A stretch of 64,000 nucleotides of DNA from an uncultured Tateyamaria sp. (GCF_947503705.1 NZ_CANNES010000006.1:124001-188000), one strand, 5' to 3'; shown: positions 7,949-18,127, counted from the first letter of the stretch. Notes: a model not told the origin generated them from the letters alone. Program-made: numbers and translations.

Positions 7949-9346
7949 ATGACCCTGCACATCCCCTTCGACAACAGCTACGCCGCCCTGCCTGACGCTT
8001 TTTATGCGCGGCTCGACCCGACACCGGTCAAAACGCCGAGCATGATCGCCTGGAACAAGGCGCTTGCCACCGAACTGGGGATCACAGGCCAAAGCGCCGA
8101 TGTTTTCGCAGGCAATACCGTGCCGCAAGGCGCCATCCCCCTGGCGCAACTCTACGCAGGCCACCAATTCGGCAGCTACAACCCGCAGTTGGGCGATGGG
8201 CGCGCGATCCTGCTGGGCGAGGTCATCGACCAAAGCGGCCAACGTCGCGATATCCAGCTCAAAGGCTCCGGCCCCACGCCCTATTCCCGCATGGGCGACG
8301 GGCGGGCCTGGCTGGGTCCTGTGTTGCGCGAATACGTGATCAGCGAGGCAATGCACGCGCTCGGCATCCCCACCACACGGGCGCTCGCAGCGGTCGGTAC
8401 CGGCCAACCGGTCCTGCGCGAACAAGGGCCGCTGCCGGGCGCCGTGCTGACCCGCATCGCTTCCAGCCACCTGCGCGTGGGCACCTTCCAGATCTTCGCG
8501 CATCGCGGCCAGATCGACGAACTCAAAACCCTCACCGACTACGCCATCGCGCGGCACTACCCGGACGCGGATGGCCCCATGGGCCTGCTCGCCGGCGTCT
8601 GTCAGGCCCAGGCGGACCTTGTCGCATCATGGATGTCCGTGGGCTTCATCCACGGGGTCATGAACACCGACAATTGCACCATCTCGGGCGAGACGATCGA
8701 TTATGGCCCCTGCGCCTTTATGGACGGCTATCACGAGGGGCGGGTGTTTTCCTCCATCGACCAGACGGGGCGCTATGCCTACGGCAACCAGCCGCGCATC
8801 GCGGTCTGGAACATGGCGCAACTGGCCACAGCGCTCCTGCAACTCTTCGACGACAAAGAGGCGGCAGTCGAAGAGGCCACCACAATCGTGCACAAAATGC
8901 CGGAACAGCTACAAACCGCTTGGCTGCACCGGTTCGGTGCGAAAATCGGCCTCACAAACCCGACGGCACAGGACCAACCGCTGATCGAAGAACTGCTAAC
9001 CCTCATGCAAAACGACGGCGCAGATTTCACCAACACCTTCGCGGCCCTCGGCACCGACAACGCCCGCGACCAGTTCACCGACCGCGACGCCTTCGACGCT
9101 TGGGACCAAAAACGCCACTCCCGCACCGACCCCACCGCCATCGAAATCATGGCCAAGGCCAACCCAAAGATCATCCCGCGCAACCACCGGATCGAGGCAA
9201 TGATCGATGCGGCGGTCAACGGCGACATGGCCCCCTTCGAACGCCTCACCAAAGCCCTGGGCACGCCCTACGCAATAACGGACGATGCCTTGCACAAACC
9301 ACCCACACAGTCAGAGATCGTACCCGCCACCTTCTGCGGCACTTAA
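7949..9346 (+). CDS. selO: SelO/YdiU protein adenylyltransferase
   Basis: Pseudokinase-fold enzyme that transfers AMP to Ser, Thr or Tyr of target proteins, linked in other bacteria to redox stress. The family signatures are AQLYAGHQFGSYNPQLGDGR, IQLKGSGPTPYSRMGDGRA, FIHGVMNTDNCTISGETIDY (metal and nucleotide residues) and YGPCAFMDGYHEGRVFSSID. It has 465 residues. The C-terminus ends TFCGT: a cysteine lies where some relatives carry selenocysteine, and there is no in-frame UGA recoding here. It follows the GNAT gene by 32 bases on the same strand and may share its transcript. Confidence 0.92.
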   Translation: MTLHIPFDNSYAALPDAFYARLDPTPVKTPSMIAWNKALATELGITGQSADVFAGNTVPQGAIPLAQLYAGHQFGSYNPQLGDGRAILLGEVIDQSGQRRDIQLKGSGPTPYSRMGDGRAWLGPVLREYVISEAMHALGIPTTRALAAVGTGQPVLREQGPLPGAVLTRIASSHLRVGTFQIFAHRGQIDELKTLTDYAIARHYPDADGPMGLLAGVCQAQADLVASWMSVGFIHGVMNTDNCTISGETIDYGPCAFMDGYHEGRVFSSIDQTGRYAYGNQPRIAVWNMAQLATALLQLFDDKEAAVEEATTIVHKMPEQLQTAWLHRFGAKIGLTNPTAQDQPLIEELLTLMQNDGADFTNTFAALGTDNARDQFTDRDAFDAWDQKRHSRTDPTAIEIMAKANPKIIPRNHRIEAMIDAAVNGDMAPFERLTKALGTPYAITDDALHKPPTQSEIVPATFCGT

Positions 9347-9347
9347 C

Positions 9348-9370
9348 CCTTCATTGTTCCAAAAATATGC
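9348..9370 (-). repeat. Copy c of the AT-rich repeated element
   Basis: Minus-strand reading GCATATTTTTGGAACA then ATGAAGG, close to the consensus of the six copies. It lies between the convergent selO and EamA transporter genes, just past the 3' end of the transporter on the same strand. Here it cannot be a leader for a nearby gene, unlike copies a, b and e. Confidence 0.5.
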
Positions 9371-9391
9371 ACATCCAAGGCTTGAAACAAA

Positions 9392-10267
9392 TCACCGCCG
9401 GTTGATCAAAATCAGCCCCGCAGCCACCAGACCAAGGGCAAGCCAAATGCTCAACCCCACCTCTTCGCCCAGGATCACCCAGCCCAACAGCACGGCAAAT
9501 ACGGGCGAAAGAAAACTGAAGGACGCAACACCAGAGGCGGGGTAAATCTTCATCAGCCAGAACCAGAACAGGAACCCGAAACTGGCGATGAAAAAAATCT
9601 GATAGACCAGACCCGCCACGTGGACCCAGGCCAGATCGCGGACAAAGTCGCCAAAGAACAGGGCCGCAAACATCAACAGCGGCACAGACACCAAAAGCTG
9701 CCACAAGAGCTGCTGTTCGGCGCGCAAGACGTTCAAACCGGTCAAACGGACGCATAGGACGATGCCCGCCCAGCACATCGCCGCAACCATTGCCATCAGG
9801 TCGCCCCACAGGTTGCCGGGCGCGCCGCCGCGATCGGCCACGGCAATGACAACGCCCCCCATGGCCAGAGCCAGACCCAACAGGCGCACAGGCGTCAACC
9901 GCTCGCCCGGAAACAGAAAGTGCGCAGCCAGCGACAGCCAGACAGGCATCGCATAAAACAGGATCGAGGTGCGCGCGACGCTGGTCAGGTCAAGAGCCTG
10001 AAACAGCAGAATGAACTCGACCGCAAAGAGCACCCCCGCCAAACCACCGCCAAACCAGGCAGCCCGTGGCAAGGCCAGCGGAATGCCCCGCGCCCACATC
10101 CAGATCATCAGCACAACGCCCGACCCCACCGAACGCAGACCCGCCATGAACACAGGCTGAAAGCCACCATTGGCCAGCTTGATCACCACCTGATTGCAGC
10201 CAAGGTTCAGGGCAAAGGCGATCAGGGCCACGGCCCCGATCAGGTCGATATGGGATTTGCGTGTCAT
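9392..10267 (-). CDS. EamA/DMT-superfamily transporter
   Basis: Inner-membrane drug/metabolite transporter-type permease of 291 residues from the ATG giving MTRKSHIDLIGAVALIAF. About ten hydrophobic segments fall in two EamA halves; the first half ends with LLGLALAMGGVVIAVADRGG and the second with FLSPVFAVLLGWVILGEEVG plus LALGLVAAGLILINRR, both hallmark helices. The substrate cannot be inferred. The track-length frame starts further upstream but only across the divergent promoter region. It is convergent with selO. Confidence 0.85.
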   Translation of the reverse strand: MTRKSHIDLIGAVALIAFALNLGCNQVVIKLANGGFQPVFMAGLRSVGSGVVLMIWMWARGIPLALPRAAWFGGGLAGVLFAVEFILLFQALDLTSVARTSILFYAMPVWLSLAAHFLFPGERLTPVRLLGLALAMGGVVIAVADRGGAPGNLWGDLMAMVAAMCWAGIVLCVRLTGLNVLRAEQQLLWQLLVSVPLLMFAALFFGDFVRDLAWVHVAGLVYQIFFIASFGFLFWFWLMKIYPASGVASFSFLSPVFAVLLGWVILGEEVGLSIWLALGLVAAGLILINRR

Positions 10268-10413
10268 GGCCGCCACTAGCGGCTGGCCCGCCCGCAATGT
10301 CAATTGCCGCACGTCACCGCGCCATGTCGATTCTAGAGCGAGTTTCCCCCTCAGCCCCGCCCCGATTTGTGCCAAGCTGGCGCCAAGCGATTCTGCAAAA
10401 AGGGAAGACTGCA

Positions 10414-11295
10414 ATGAGTTTGATGAAAACACTGGCCAAAGTGGCCATCGGTGTGGCCGTGGCCAAGGGTGCAAGTTCGATGATGAAAGGCGGCGCGGGC
10501 GGCGGCACTTCGGGCGGCGGCCTGGGCGGCTTGCTCGGCGGTCTCGCGGGCGGTGCGGGCACCCAACAGGCCGGCGCGGGCGCGGGCCTGCAAGACATGC
10601 TGGGCGGTCTGATGGGCGGCGGCGCGCAGGCCGGTGGCGGCAGCGCTGCGGGCTTGCAGGACATGCTGGGCGGCCTCATGGGCGGGGCGCAATCCGGCGG
10701 CACGGGCGGTCTGGGCGGCATCTTGGAAAGCTTGGGCGGCGCTGGCGGCGGCGCACAGGGTGGCGGCTTGCAAAGCATGTTGGGTGGTCTGGCCGGCGGC
10801 GCCGGGGCGGCGGGCCTCTTGGGCGCGCTCTCGGGCAAGGCTGCGGCCCGCCCTGCGGACAATGGGGCCAGCTTTGGCCAGGTCCTGAACTCCGCCTTTG
10901 ACCAAACGCCCGAGCCAGAGATTGAACCCACCGCAGATCAGGAAGCCGCCGCTGCGCTGATGCTACGCGCAATGATCCAGGCCGCCAAATCCGACGGCAA
11001 GCTGGACGACGCCGAACAGGAAAAGCTGGTGGGCCAGTTGGGCGGCGACGTGGACGCCGAAGAAGCAGCCTTTGTGCGCGCCGAAATGGCAGCCCCCGTC
11101 GACATTGACGGGCTGGTCGCGCAAGTGCCCCGGGGCATGGGGCCACAGGTCTATGCCATGTCCCTTCTGGGCATTGATCTCGACAGCAGCGAAGAGGCGC
11201 AATACCTGCACAAACTGGCCCAAGGGCTGGGTTTGGACGCGCAATCCGTCAACGGCATCCACGCGCAACTGAATGTGCCGTCGCTCTATACCTGA
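10414..11295 (+). CDS. DUF533/TerB-like protein with glycine-rich repeats
   Basis: 293 residues. After MSLMKTLAKVAIGVAVAKG, about 130 residues are Gly/Ala/Leu/Met-rich with a repeated unit LQDMLGGLMGG, two near-perfect copies plus degenerate ones (LESLGGAGGG, LQSMLGGLAGG). The C-terminal 125 residues (QEAAAALMLRAMIQAAKSDG, then LDDAEQEKLVGQLGG) are an all-helical TerB-like/DUF533 domain with acidic residues like those placed for metal binding. The cellular role of DUF533 proteins such as E. coli YebE is not settled. AGGGAAG lies ahead of the ATG. The repeat region could form a Gly-zipper membrane or self-association segment; that is inference. Confidence 0.75.
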   Translation: MSLMKTLAKVAIGVAVAKGASSMMKGGAGGGTSGGGLGGLLGGLAGGAGTQQAGAGAGLQDMLGGLMGGGAQAGGGSAAGLQDMLGGLMGGAQSGGTGGLGGILESLGGAGGGAQGGGLQSMLGGLAGGAGAAGLLGALSGKAAARPADNGASFGQVLNSAFDQTPEPEIEPTADQEAAAALMLRAMIQAAKSDGKLDDAEQEKLVGQLGGDVDAEEAAFVRAEMAAPVDIDGLVAQVPRGMGPQVYAMSLLGIDLDSSEEAQYLHKLAQGLGLDAQSVNGIHAQLNVPSLYT

Positions 11296-11307
11296 ACGTC
11301 GGTTTTT

Positions 11308-11330
11308 GAGTATTTAGAGAACAATGAAGG
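11308..11330 (+). repeat. Copy d of the AT-rich repeated element
   Basis: GAGTATTTAGAGAACA followed by ATGAAGG on the plus strand, directly after the DUF533 gene and running into the hairpin of the terminator that separates it from the helicase gene. Orientation follows the upstream gene, as in copy c. Confidence 0.5.
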
Positions 11331-11360
11331 GGCTGGGCGTTTTGTGCCTGGCCCCTTTTG
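11327..11360. terminator. Hairpin between convergent DUF533 and helicase genes
   Basis: AAGGGGC (11327-11333) pairs with GCCCCTT (11351-11357); inside, GGC pairs with GCC after a two-base mismatch. T residues follow on the plus strand (CCCCTTTTG), and the AA before GGGG gives a short T stretch on the other strand. It probably serves both converging genes. Confidence 0.6.
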
Positions 11361-11362
11361 CC

Positions 11363-12643
11363 TTAGGCCGCCGGGCCTTTGGGTTTGGGCTTGCGCCGCC
11401 GCCGGTTGGACGGTTTGGCCCCGCCTGGTGCTCCGCCGGGACGTCCGCCACCCGGGCGCCCGCCGCCGGGGCGACCCCGTCCACGCCCGCCGCCGGGTTT
11501 GGCGGCGGGGTCTGGCATTTCCTCCCACGCGCGGCCAGAGGCCACGGGGATGCGGATCTTCATCACCTTCTGGATGTCCTTGAGATACGGCATCTCGTCC
11601 GGCGCACAGAACGCAATCGCCGCGCCATCCTTGCCCGCCCGCGCCGTCCGCCCGATCCGGTGCACATAGGCTTCGGGCACATTGGGCAACTCGTAATTAT
11701 AGACGTGTTTCACATCCGGGATATCCAGGCCGCGCGCGGCCACATCCGTGGCCACCAAGATCAGGATCTCGCGCGATTTGAAGGCGGCCAGCGCCCGATC
11801 CCGCTGCCCTTGTCGCTTGTTGCCGTGGATGGCCACAACCTTGTAGCCCGCCTTGTCCAGCGCCTTGGTCAGCTTGTCAGCCCCGTGTTTGGTCCGGGTA
11901 AAGACGAGCGCGCGTTCCTCACGATGCTTCGCGGCCAGTTCAATCAACAGCGCCGTTTTCTCGGCCTTGGCGATGAAATGCACCTCTTGGGTGACCTTGT
12001 CGGCGGCCTTGCCGGGGGGCGACACCTCGATGCGCAGCGGCTCGTGCAGGTAGCTGGCCGCAATCTCGGCCATCTGCTTGGGCATTGTGGCCGAAAACAG
12101 CATTGTCTGGCGGTCATCGCCCATCATCTTGGCGATCTTGCGCAGGTCATGGACAAAGCCCAGGTCCAGCATCTGATCCGCCTCGTCCAGCACCAGAAAA
12201 TTCGTCTGGTCCAACCGCACGGCCCGCCGGTCCACGAGATCAAGCAACCGGCCCGGAGTGGCCACAAGAATATCCGCCCCCTTGGACAGCCGCTGGATCT
12301 GCGGATTGATGGACACACCGCCCACCACAATCTGCACTTTCATATCCGTCAGGTCACGCAGCACGGCAGCGATCTGCCCCGCCAATTCCCGCGTGGGTGC
12401 CAGGATCAGACCGCGCGCGGTCTTGGGAGCGGCGCGCCCCCCCTCCTCCATCAGCCGCGCAATCAGCGGGATGCCAAAGGCCGCCGTCTTGCCGGTGCCG
12501 GTCTGGGCAAGGCCCATCACGTCGCGCCCGTTCAGCGCGTGCGGGATGGCTTGCGCCTGAATGGGGGTCGGTTGGGTCAGGCCCATCTCTGCCACACGCT
12601 TGGAAAGGGCGGCGGGCAGGTTCATCATGTCAAAATCGCTCAT
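11363..12643 (-). CDS. DEAD-box ATP-dependent RNA helicase (RhlE-like)
   Basis: 426 residues. All core motifs are visible: Q motif (GLTQPTPIQAQAIP), motif I AQTGTGKTAAFG, Ia PTRELAGQ, Ib TPGRLLDL, II VLDEADQMLD, III FSATMPKQM, IV ALVFTRTKHG, V ATDVAARGLDIPDV and VI YVHRIGRTARAG. The C-terminal tail of about 55 residues is Gly/Arg/Pro-rich with repeats of RPGGG and a basic end (NRRRRKPKPKG), typical of RhlE-type proteins that bind RNA nonspecifically. The likely role is in ribosome assembly, mRNA decay or cold response; the choice among RhlE, RhlB and DeaD rests on length and tail. It is divergent from the Fur-type gene. Confidence 0.92.
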   Translation of the reverse strand: MSDFDMMNLPAALSKRVAEMGLTQPTPIQAQAIPHALNGRDVMGLAQTGTGKTAAFGIPLIARLMEEGGRAAPKTARGLILAPTRELAGQIAAVLRDLTDMKVQIVVGGVSINPQIQRLSKGADILVATPGRLLDLVDRRAVRLDQTNFLVLDEADQMLDLGFVHDLRKIAKMMGDDRQTMLFSATMPKQMAEIAASYLHEPLRIEVSPPGKAADKVTQEVHFIAKAEKTALLIELAAKHREERALVFTRTKHGADKLTKALDKAGYKVVAIHGNKRQGQRDRALAAFKSREILILVATDVAARGLDIPDVKHVYNYELPNVPEAYVHRIGRTARAGKDGAAIAFCAPDEMPYLKDIQKVMKIRIPVASGRAWEEMPDPAAKPGGGRGRGRPGGGRPGGGRPGGAPGGAKPSNRRRRKPKPKGPAA

Positions 12644-12732
12644 GGCCCCCAGTGAACCGAACCATGCATGGCGTCAACCGCAATTGCCGTAACCGAATTG
12701 TGCAACGCGCAAACCTTCGCTAAACGAACCGC

Positions 12733-13152
12733 ATGACCGACACGACCCACAGCATCATCGCCCGTTGCGAAGCCGCAGGCCTGCGAATGACCCAGCCCCG
12801 CCGGGTGATCGCGCAAGTCTTGCAAGACAGCGATGACCACCCGGATGTGGAAGAGCTCTACAATCGCGCCAGTGCGGTCGATGCGGGCATTTCCATTGCC
12901 ACCGTTTATCGCACCGTAAAACTGTTCGAAGAGGCAGGGATCCTGGACAAGCTGGAATTTGGCGATGGGCGCGCCCGGTACGAGGACGCCGAGCGGGAAC
13001 ATCATGACCATCTGATCGACCTCAACTCCGGCGAAGTGATCGAGTTCGTGGACGACGAGATCGAAGCGCTCCAGGAGCGTATTGCCGAAAAGCTGGGCTA
13101 TGAACTGCGCGGCCACCGGCTTGAACTTTACGGCGTGCCGAAAAAACGCTGA
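12733..13152 (+). CDS. Fur-family metal regulator, Fur/Mur type
   Basis: 139 residues. The N-terminal winged helix (GLRMTQPRRVIAQVLQDSDD, then ISIATVYRTVKLFEEAGIL) is the Fur DNA-binding domain; the C-terminal dimer and metal domain holds EREHHDHLIDLNSGEVIEF. Classical Fur has a cysteine pair in HLICLDCG; here it is DLNSG, as in alphaproteobacterial Mur/Fur, which respond mainly to manganese. It lacks the HHH heme motif of Irr. It is therefore probably the manganese/iron regulator, although Fur is an equally valid label. Autoregulation from the divergent promoter region is possible, but I see no convincing operator. Confidence 0.88.
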   Translation: MTDTTHSIIARCEAAGLRMTQPRRVIAQVLQDSDDHPDVEELYNRASAVDAGISIATVYRTVKLFEEAGILDKLEFGDGRARYEDAEREHHDHLIDLNSGEVIEFVDDEIEALQERIAEKLGYELRGHRLELYGVPKKR

Positions 13153-13171
13153 CCTGACCAAAGGAAACAAA

Positions 13172-13864
13172 GTGGCCGACCGTGACCGCCCCCTGCTCGC
13201 CGTTCTGATCGACGCCGACAACGTGCCCGCCAAATTCGCCGACGCGATCCTGCGCGAGGTGACGTCGATTGGCGAACCCGCGCTGCGCCGCGTCTATGGC
13301 GACTGGACCTCCGGCAGGCTCAAGGCATGGTCGGACCGCATCCTGCAACTGGGCCTCGTGGCGCATCAGGACACGTCCAACACCACGGGCAAGAATGCCA
13401 GCGACATCGGCCTGGTCATCGACGCGATGGACATCCTACACGGGCGGCGCTTTGATGGCTTTGTCATCGTGTCGTCGGACAGCGATTTCACCGCCCTCGC
13501 CAACCGCATGCGCGAGGATGGGCTGACCGTGATCGGCATCGGCGAGGCCAAGGCCCCCGAAGCGCTGCGCAATGTCTGCAACCGCTTTATCCTGATTGAA
13601 AACCTCGTGGACCAGGCCAAATCATCGCCCTCCCGCGAGGCCCCGAAATCCGCCCTGCCCCTGATCGAGGCAGCCATGGACAAAATCGACCAGGAGGACG
13701 AATGGTACGGCCTCGGCCAGATTGGCCAGGCCATCCAGAACGCCCACCCCGATTTCGACACCCGCACCTATGGGCACCGTAAACTCAGCGCTCTCGTCGA
13801 GGCCCTCAAAGGGGTCGAGACCCGCAAGCAAGGCAACCAGCTTATGATGCGATTGAGCCGCTGA
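13172..13864 (+). CDS. NYN-domain protein with C-terminal OST-HTH/LOTUS-like domain
   Basis: 230 residues from a GTG preceded by AAAGGAAAC. The N-terminal half is a PIN-like NYN domain with conserved acidic residues: LLAVLIDADNVPAKFADAIL, then KNASDIGLVIDAMDIL, then FVIVSSDSDFTALANRMRED. These four Asp clusters form the metal site of a putative RNase. The C-terminal half (LIEAAMDKIDQEDEWYGLGQ onward, ending with a basic segment) resembles an OST-HTH/LOTUS RNA-binding domain. The target is unknown in bacteria. It lies 19 bases after the Fur-type gene and 1 base before the next gene, so likely in one operon. Confidence 0.8.
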   Translation: MADRDRPLLAVLIDADNVPAKFADAILREVTSIGEPALRRVYGDWTSGRLKAWSDRILQLGLVAHQDTSNTTGKNASDIGLVIDAMDILHGRRFDGFVIVSSDSDFTALANRMREDGLTVIGIGEAKAPEALRNVCNRFILIENLVDQAKSSPSREAPKSALPLIEAAMDKIDQEDEWYGLGQIGQAIQNAHPDFDTRTYGHRKLSALVEALKGVETRKQGNQLMMRLSR

Positions 13865-13865
13865 G

Positions 13866-14750
13866 GTGAACAATCTCGACAACCTGCGCGGGGCGGCCAT
13901 CATGGTGATCGCCATGCTCGGCTTTGCGGTCGAGGACGCGGTGATCAAGTTTCTGTCGGACGACCTGTCCATCGGCCAGATCATCGGGATGCTGGGCATG
14001 GGCGGCGGCATCGTCTTTGCGCTGATCTGCCGGGCACAGGGTCAGGCGCTGTGGACGCCCGCCTTTCTCGCGCCCGCCGTGATCATCCGCAACCTGGCCG
14101 AACTGATCGGGGCCGTGGGCTTTGTCACCGCACTCTCACTCATCCCGCTTTCGACGGCCTCAGCCATCCTTCAGGCCGGGCCGCTCCTCGTCACGCTCGG
14201 GGCCGCAGTGTTCCTGGGCGAACCCGTGGGCTGGCGGCGCTGGGGCGCGATCCTTGTGGGGTTCGCGGGCGTCATGCTGATCATCCGGCCCGGCACGGGC
14301 GACTTCAATTGGCTGGCGCTCTATGCGGTGCTGGGCGTTGTGGGGCTGGCCATCCGCGATCTGGCAACCCGGCGGGTCAAGGCGGCGGTCAGCTCGGTCC
14401 AGCTCAGCATGCTGGCGTTCTTCTCGCTGGTGCCTGCTGCCGCGCTGCTTTTGCTGTTCAGCGACAGCACAGTGGTCGCTCCAACGGCACGCGCATGGGG
14501 GCTGCTGGGGGCCTGCGTCCTTATCGGGGCCGTCGCCTATTTCGCGGTCACTGTCGCGATGCGCGTGGGCGAGATCAGCTTTGTCACCCCGTTCCGCTAC
14601 TCGCGCATGATCTTTGCCCTGATCATTGGTGTCGCGATCTTTGACGAAACCCCCGACGCGCTGACCCTGATCGGGGCGGCGATCATCATCCTCTCCGGCC
14701 TCTACACGCTCTGGCGCGAACAGGTCGTAAAATCCGCCCCTGCGGCGTAA
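13866..14750 (+). CDS. EamA/DMT-superfamily transporter
   Basis: 294 residues from a GTG immediately after the NYN-gene stop. About ten transmembrane helices in two EamA repeats are visible; each repeat ends in the usual pattern (WGAILVGFAGVMLIIRPGTG, and later LTLIGAAIIILSGLYTLWRE). The N-terminus AAIMVIAMLGFAVEDAVIKF resembles the branch annotated as S-adenosylmethionine or metabolite importers, but the substrate cannot be assigned. The tight junction with the NYN gene suggests co-transcription with it and the Fur-type gene. Confidence 0.85.
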   Translation: MNNLDNLRGAAIMVIAMLGFAVEDAVIKFLSDDLSIGQIIGMLGMGGGIVFALICRAQGQALWTPAFLAPAVIIRNLAELIGAVGFVTALSLIPLSTASAILQAGPLLVTLGAAVFLGEPVGWRRWGAILVGFAGVMLIIRPGTGDFNWLALYAVLGVVGLAIRDLATRRVKAAVSSVQLSMLAFFSLVPAAALLLLFSDSTVVAPTARAWGLLGACVLIGAVAYFAVTVAMRVGEISFVTPFRYSRMIFALIIGVAIFDETPDALTLIGAAIIILSGLYTLWREQVVKSAPAA

Positions 14751-14760
14751 AACCCCTTGT

Positions 14761-14774
14761 TGTTAGCGCCACCA
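14761..14774 (+). promoter_or_regulatory. Possible LacI-family operator ahead of eno
   Basis: TGTTAGCGCCACCA lies 43 bases before the eno start, with a second half-site CGCTAA 9 bases after TTAGCG (TTAGCG and CGCTAA form an inverted repeat). From memory, LacI-family central-carbon regulators of alphaproteobacteria (CceR) use TGTTAGCGCTAACA-like sites and control lower glycolysis. The match is 12 of 14 to that remembered consensus, so this is a lead rather than a finding. Confidence 0.3.
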
Positions 14775-14783
14775 TAACGCTAA

Positions 14784-16091
<1,308 letters not shown>

Positions 16092-16106
16092 GCCTTGCAA
16101 TTGGTC

Positions 16107-16637
16107 ATGGTGGCCGCCAATGATGTCGCCATGACCCTCAACATCCGCACCCACACACCAGACGATCTGCCCGTGATTTCAACGCTCTGCTGGGCGTATC
16201 GCGATCTTCTGGTCGAACGGAACGCTGACTTTGCAGAGATGCTGGACCTCTATTATGCCAAGGACAGCTATAACGATCTGATCGCCGACCTGCCCCGCAT
16301 CCATGCCCGGCCCAAGGGCGACATTCTGGTGGCAGAACGGGCGGATGCGGTCGTGGGCTGTGCCATGTATTACGAAATCGCCCCCGGCACCTGCGAGATC
16401 AAGCGCGTCTTTGTCTCAGAAGCCGCGCGCGGCAGCGGCGCGGGCCGGGCCTTGATGCGGGCCGGATTGGACGCTGCAAAAGCAGACGGTTACACGCGCA
16501 TGGTCCTCGACACGGTCCATACCCTGCCCGAGGCCATCGCGCTTTATGAAGCGATGGGCTTTGCCCCCTGCGCGCCCTTCTACGAGCCCGATCCGCGTTT
16601 CATCGCCCATCTGCGCTTTTTCGATATCACCCTTTAG
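16107..16637 (+). CDS. GNAT-family N-acetyltransferase
   Basis: About 176 residues. The domain starts at LNIRTHTPDDLPVISTLCWA; the acetyl-CoA loop is KRVFVSEAARGSGAGRALM, and the end LDTVHTLPEAIALYEAMGF is the common C-terminal GNAT motif. The start is uncertain: the ATG used here, an ATG at 16131 directly before the domain, and a TTG at 16095 are all in frame and none has a strong Shine-Dalgarno. It follows eno closely on the same strand. It overlaps the opposing oxidoreductase gene by 4 bases. The acceptor is unknown. Confidence 0.8.
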   Translation: MVAANDVAMTLNIRTHTPDDLPVISTLCWAYRDLLVERNADFAEMLDLYYAKDSYNDLIADLPRIHARPKGDILVAERADAVVGCAMYYEIAPGTCEIKRVFVSEAARGSGAGRALMRAGLDAAKADGYTRMVLDTVHTLPEAIALYEAMGFAPCAPFYEPDPRFIAHLRFFDITL

Positions 16638-17671
16638 AACCGCGATGGCCCATAGGGTGCAATCAGGTCCGCCTGCGCATTGCTCAGCGGCCTGTCCAAC
16701 ACTTGGGGGGCCAGCAATTCGGCCGAGAGCGCCGCCAAGGTCACACCGGAATGCATGACGGCGGTAAACAGCCCCTCCGGCCCACAGGGCCCAATCACGG
16801 GCCGCCCGTCCTGCGGAACGGGCCGGTACGCCAGCATAACCCGATCCCACGCCAACGCCGTGCCCGGCACCAACGCCTCCAACCGCGCCAGCGCCTGATC
16901 CGCCAGCACATCGGGGCGGCTATCAATCTGCGTGCTGGCGTCCGATTGATGGGCCGCCGCCGTGGGCATCCAGATATGGCCGCCCGAGTCCTGGCGCACC
17001 TCACCCTCTGGCGTGACCAGCACATGAGCCAGCATCGGCGGCACTGCACCCGTCCGCATCATCAGCCCCGGACGGTCCAACATGGGCAGCGCCACGCCCA
17101 ACGGCTCCAACAGCGCGGGGCTGCCATTGCCCGCCGCAACGATCACACGGTCGGCGGGCATCACACCCTGATCGGTCGCGACCCCGCTGACCCTGCCCGC
17201 AGTCGTTGCAATCCCGCGGACAGGCACGCCAATGATCCGGCGCACTCCCGCCAGCAGGTTCTGCGCCGTGGCCCTCGGCTCCGCCACCCCTTCGATGGCA
17301 AAGCGCAACGCGCGCGCCGGGGCCACGACATGCGGCTCTAACTCAGAAAACCCATCCTGATCAATGATATCCACGTCATAATTCAAGTCGCTCAGCGCTT
17401 TGAATTGCTGATCAAACCCCGCGCCCTCCTCCTCCCAACACAGCGCTCCGCTCCAGTTCAGGGGCACGTCCAAGCGCCGCCACGCCTCCAGCCCCGCCGC
17501 GCGCAACCGAAAGTGATCCGCATCCAGATAAAAGCTCGCATTGATCCAGCCAAAAGATCCCGCTGTCGCCCCGACACCCGACGACATCACCGTCACGTCA
17601 GCGCCCGAAGTGCTCAAGCTGCGAGCAAGCGCAGCACCGATGATGCCCGCCCCGATAATCACCACTTTCAT
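16634..17671 (-). CDS. DadA-like FAD-dependent amine/amino-acid oxidoreductase
   Basis: 345 residues from the ATG giving MKVVIIGAGIIGAALARSL, a GxGxxG dinucleotide-binding start. ATAGSFGWINASFY is typical of the D-amino-acid dehydrogenase/glycine oxidase group. RVIVAAGNGSPALLEPLGVA and the C-terminal YRPVPQDGRPVIGPCGPEGL followed by HSGVTLAALSAELLA close the FAD site in the DAO family pattern. The substrate may be a D-amino acid or another secondary amine. It is divergent from the cupin gene. The longer open frame upstream is the shadow of that gene. Confidence 0.82.
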   Translation of the reverse strand: MKVVIIGAGIIGAALARSLSTSGADVTVMSSGVGATAGSFGWINASFYLDADHFRLRAAGLEAWRRLDVPLNWSGALCWEEEGAGFDQQFKALSDLNYDVDIIDQDGFSELEPHVVAPARALRFAIEGVAEPRATAQNLLAGVRRIIGVPVRGIATTAGRVSGVATDQGVMPADRVIVAAGNGSPALLEPLGVALPMLDRPGLMMRTGAVPPMLAHVLVTPEGEVRQDSGGHIWMPTAAAHQSDASTQIDSRPDVLADQALARLEALVPGTALAWDRVMLAYRPVPQDGRPVIGPCGPEGLFTAVMHSGVTLAALSAELLAPQVLDRPLSNAQADLIAPYGPSRF

Positions 17672-17710
17672 ATGCTTGCCCTCCGTTTCGGCCCACCCTA
17701 GGCTGCGGCC

Positions 17711-18127
17711 ATGAACGCGCAAGAGATCATTGACCACCTTGGGCTGACGCCCCATCCCGAAGGCGGGCATTACCGGCAAACCTGGGTTGCGGAAAATGAC
17801 GGGCGGCCTACCGGCACCTGCATCTATTTCCTGCTGGGCAAGGGCGAGGCCAGCCATTGGCACAAGGTGGATGCCACCGAGATTTGGCTCTTTCACGCGG
17901 GCGATCCGCTGATTCTGTCGCTCAGCGCCGATGATACAGGGCCCGCCACCGACCACCTGCTGACGCCAGACCTGACGCAGGGCGCACCACAGATCATCGT
18001 GCCCGAAGGACACTGGCAGGCCGCACGCAGTACCGGCGCCTATACGCTGGTCAGCTGCACGGTCTCCCCCGGATTTCAGTTCGACGGGTTCACGCTGGCG
18101 CCCCCCGGTTTCGACATCCCGCGCTAG
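17711..18127 (+). CDS. Cupin_5 (DUF985) family protein
   Basis: 138 residues forming one beta-barrel cupin. Family marks are [36 protein letters not shown] with a likely metal- or ligand-binding His pair, [11 protein letters not shown], and [20 protein letters not shown] near the end. The family includes plant and fungal-type proteins of uncertain function; some have been discussed as epimerase-like sugar-binding proteins. It converges on anmK with a 4-base overlap. Confidence 0.82.
   Translation: MNAQEIIDHLGLTPHPEGGHYRQTWVAENDGRPTGTCIYFLLGKGEASHWHKVDATEIWLFHAGDPLILSLSADDTGPATDHLLTPDLTQGAPQIIVPEGHWQAARSTGAYTLVSCTVSPGFQFDGFTLAPPGFDIPR

Noticed and set aside
9330-9346. Possible selenocysteine end of SelO
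   Set aside because: The codon at the equivalent place is TGC (Cys) and the stop is TAA; no in-frame UGA or SECIS-like need.
12644-12732. Palindrome-like TTGTGCAACGCGCAA as a Fur/Mur operator
   Set aside because: The match to an inverted repeat is imperfect and I know no consensus it fits well enough.
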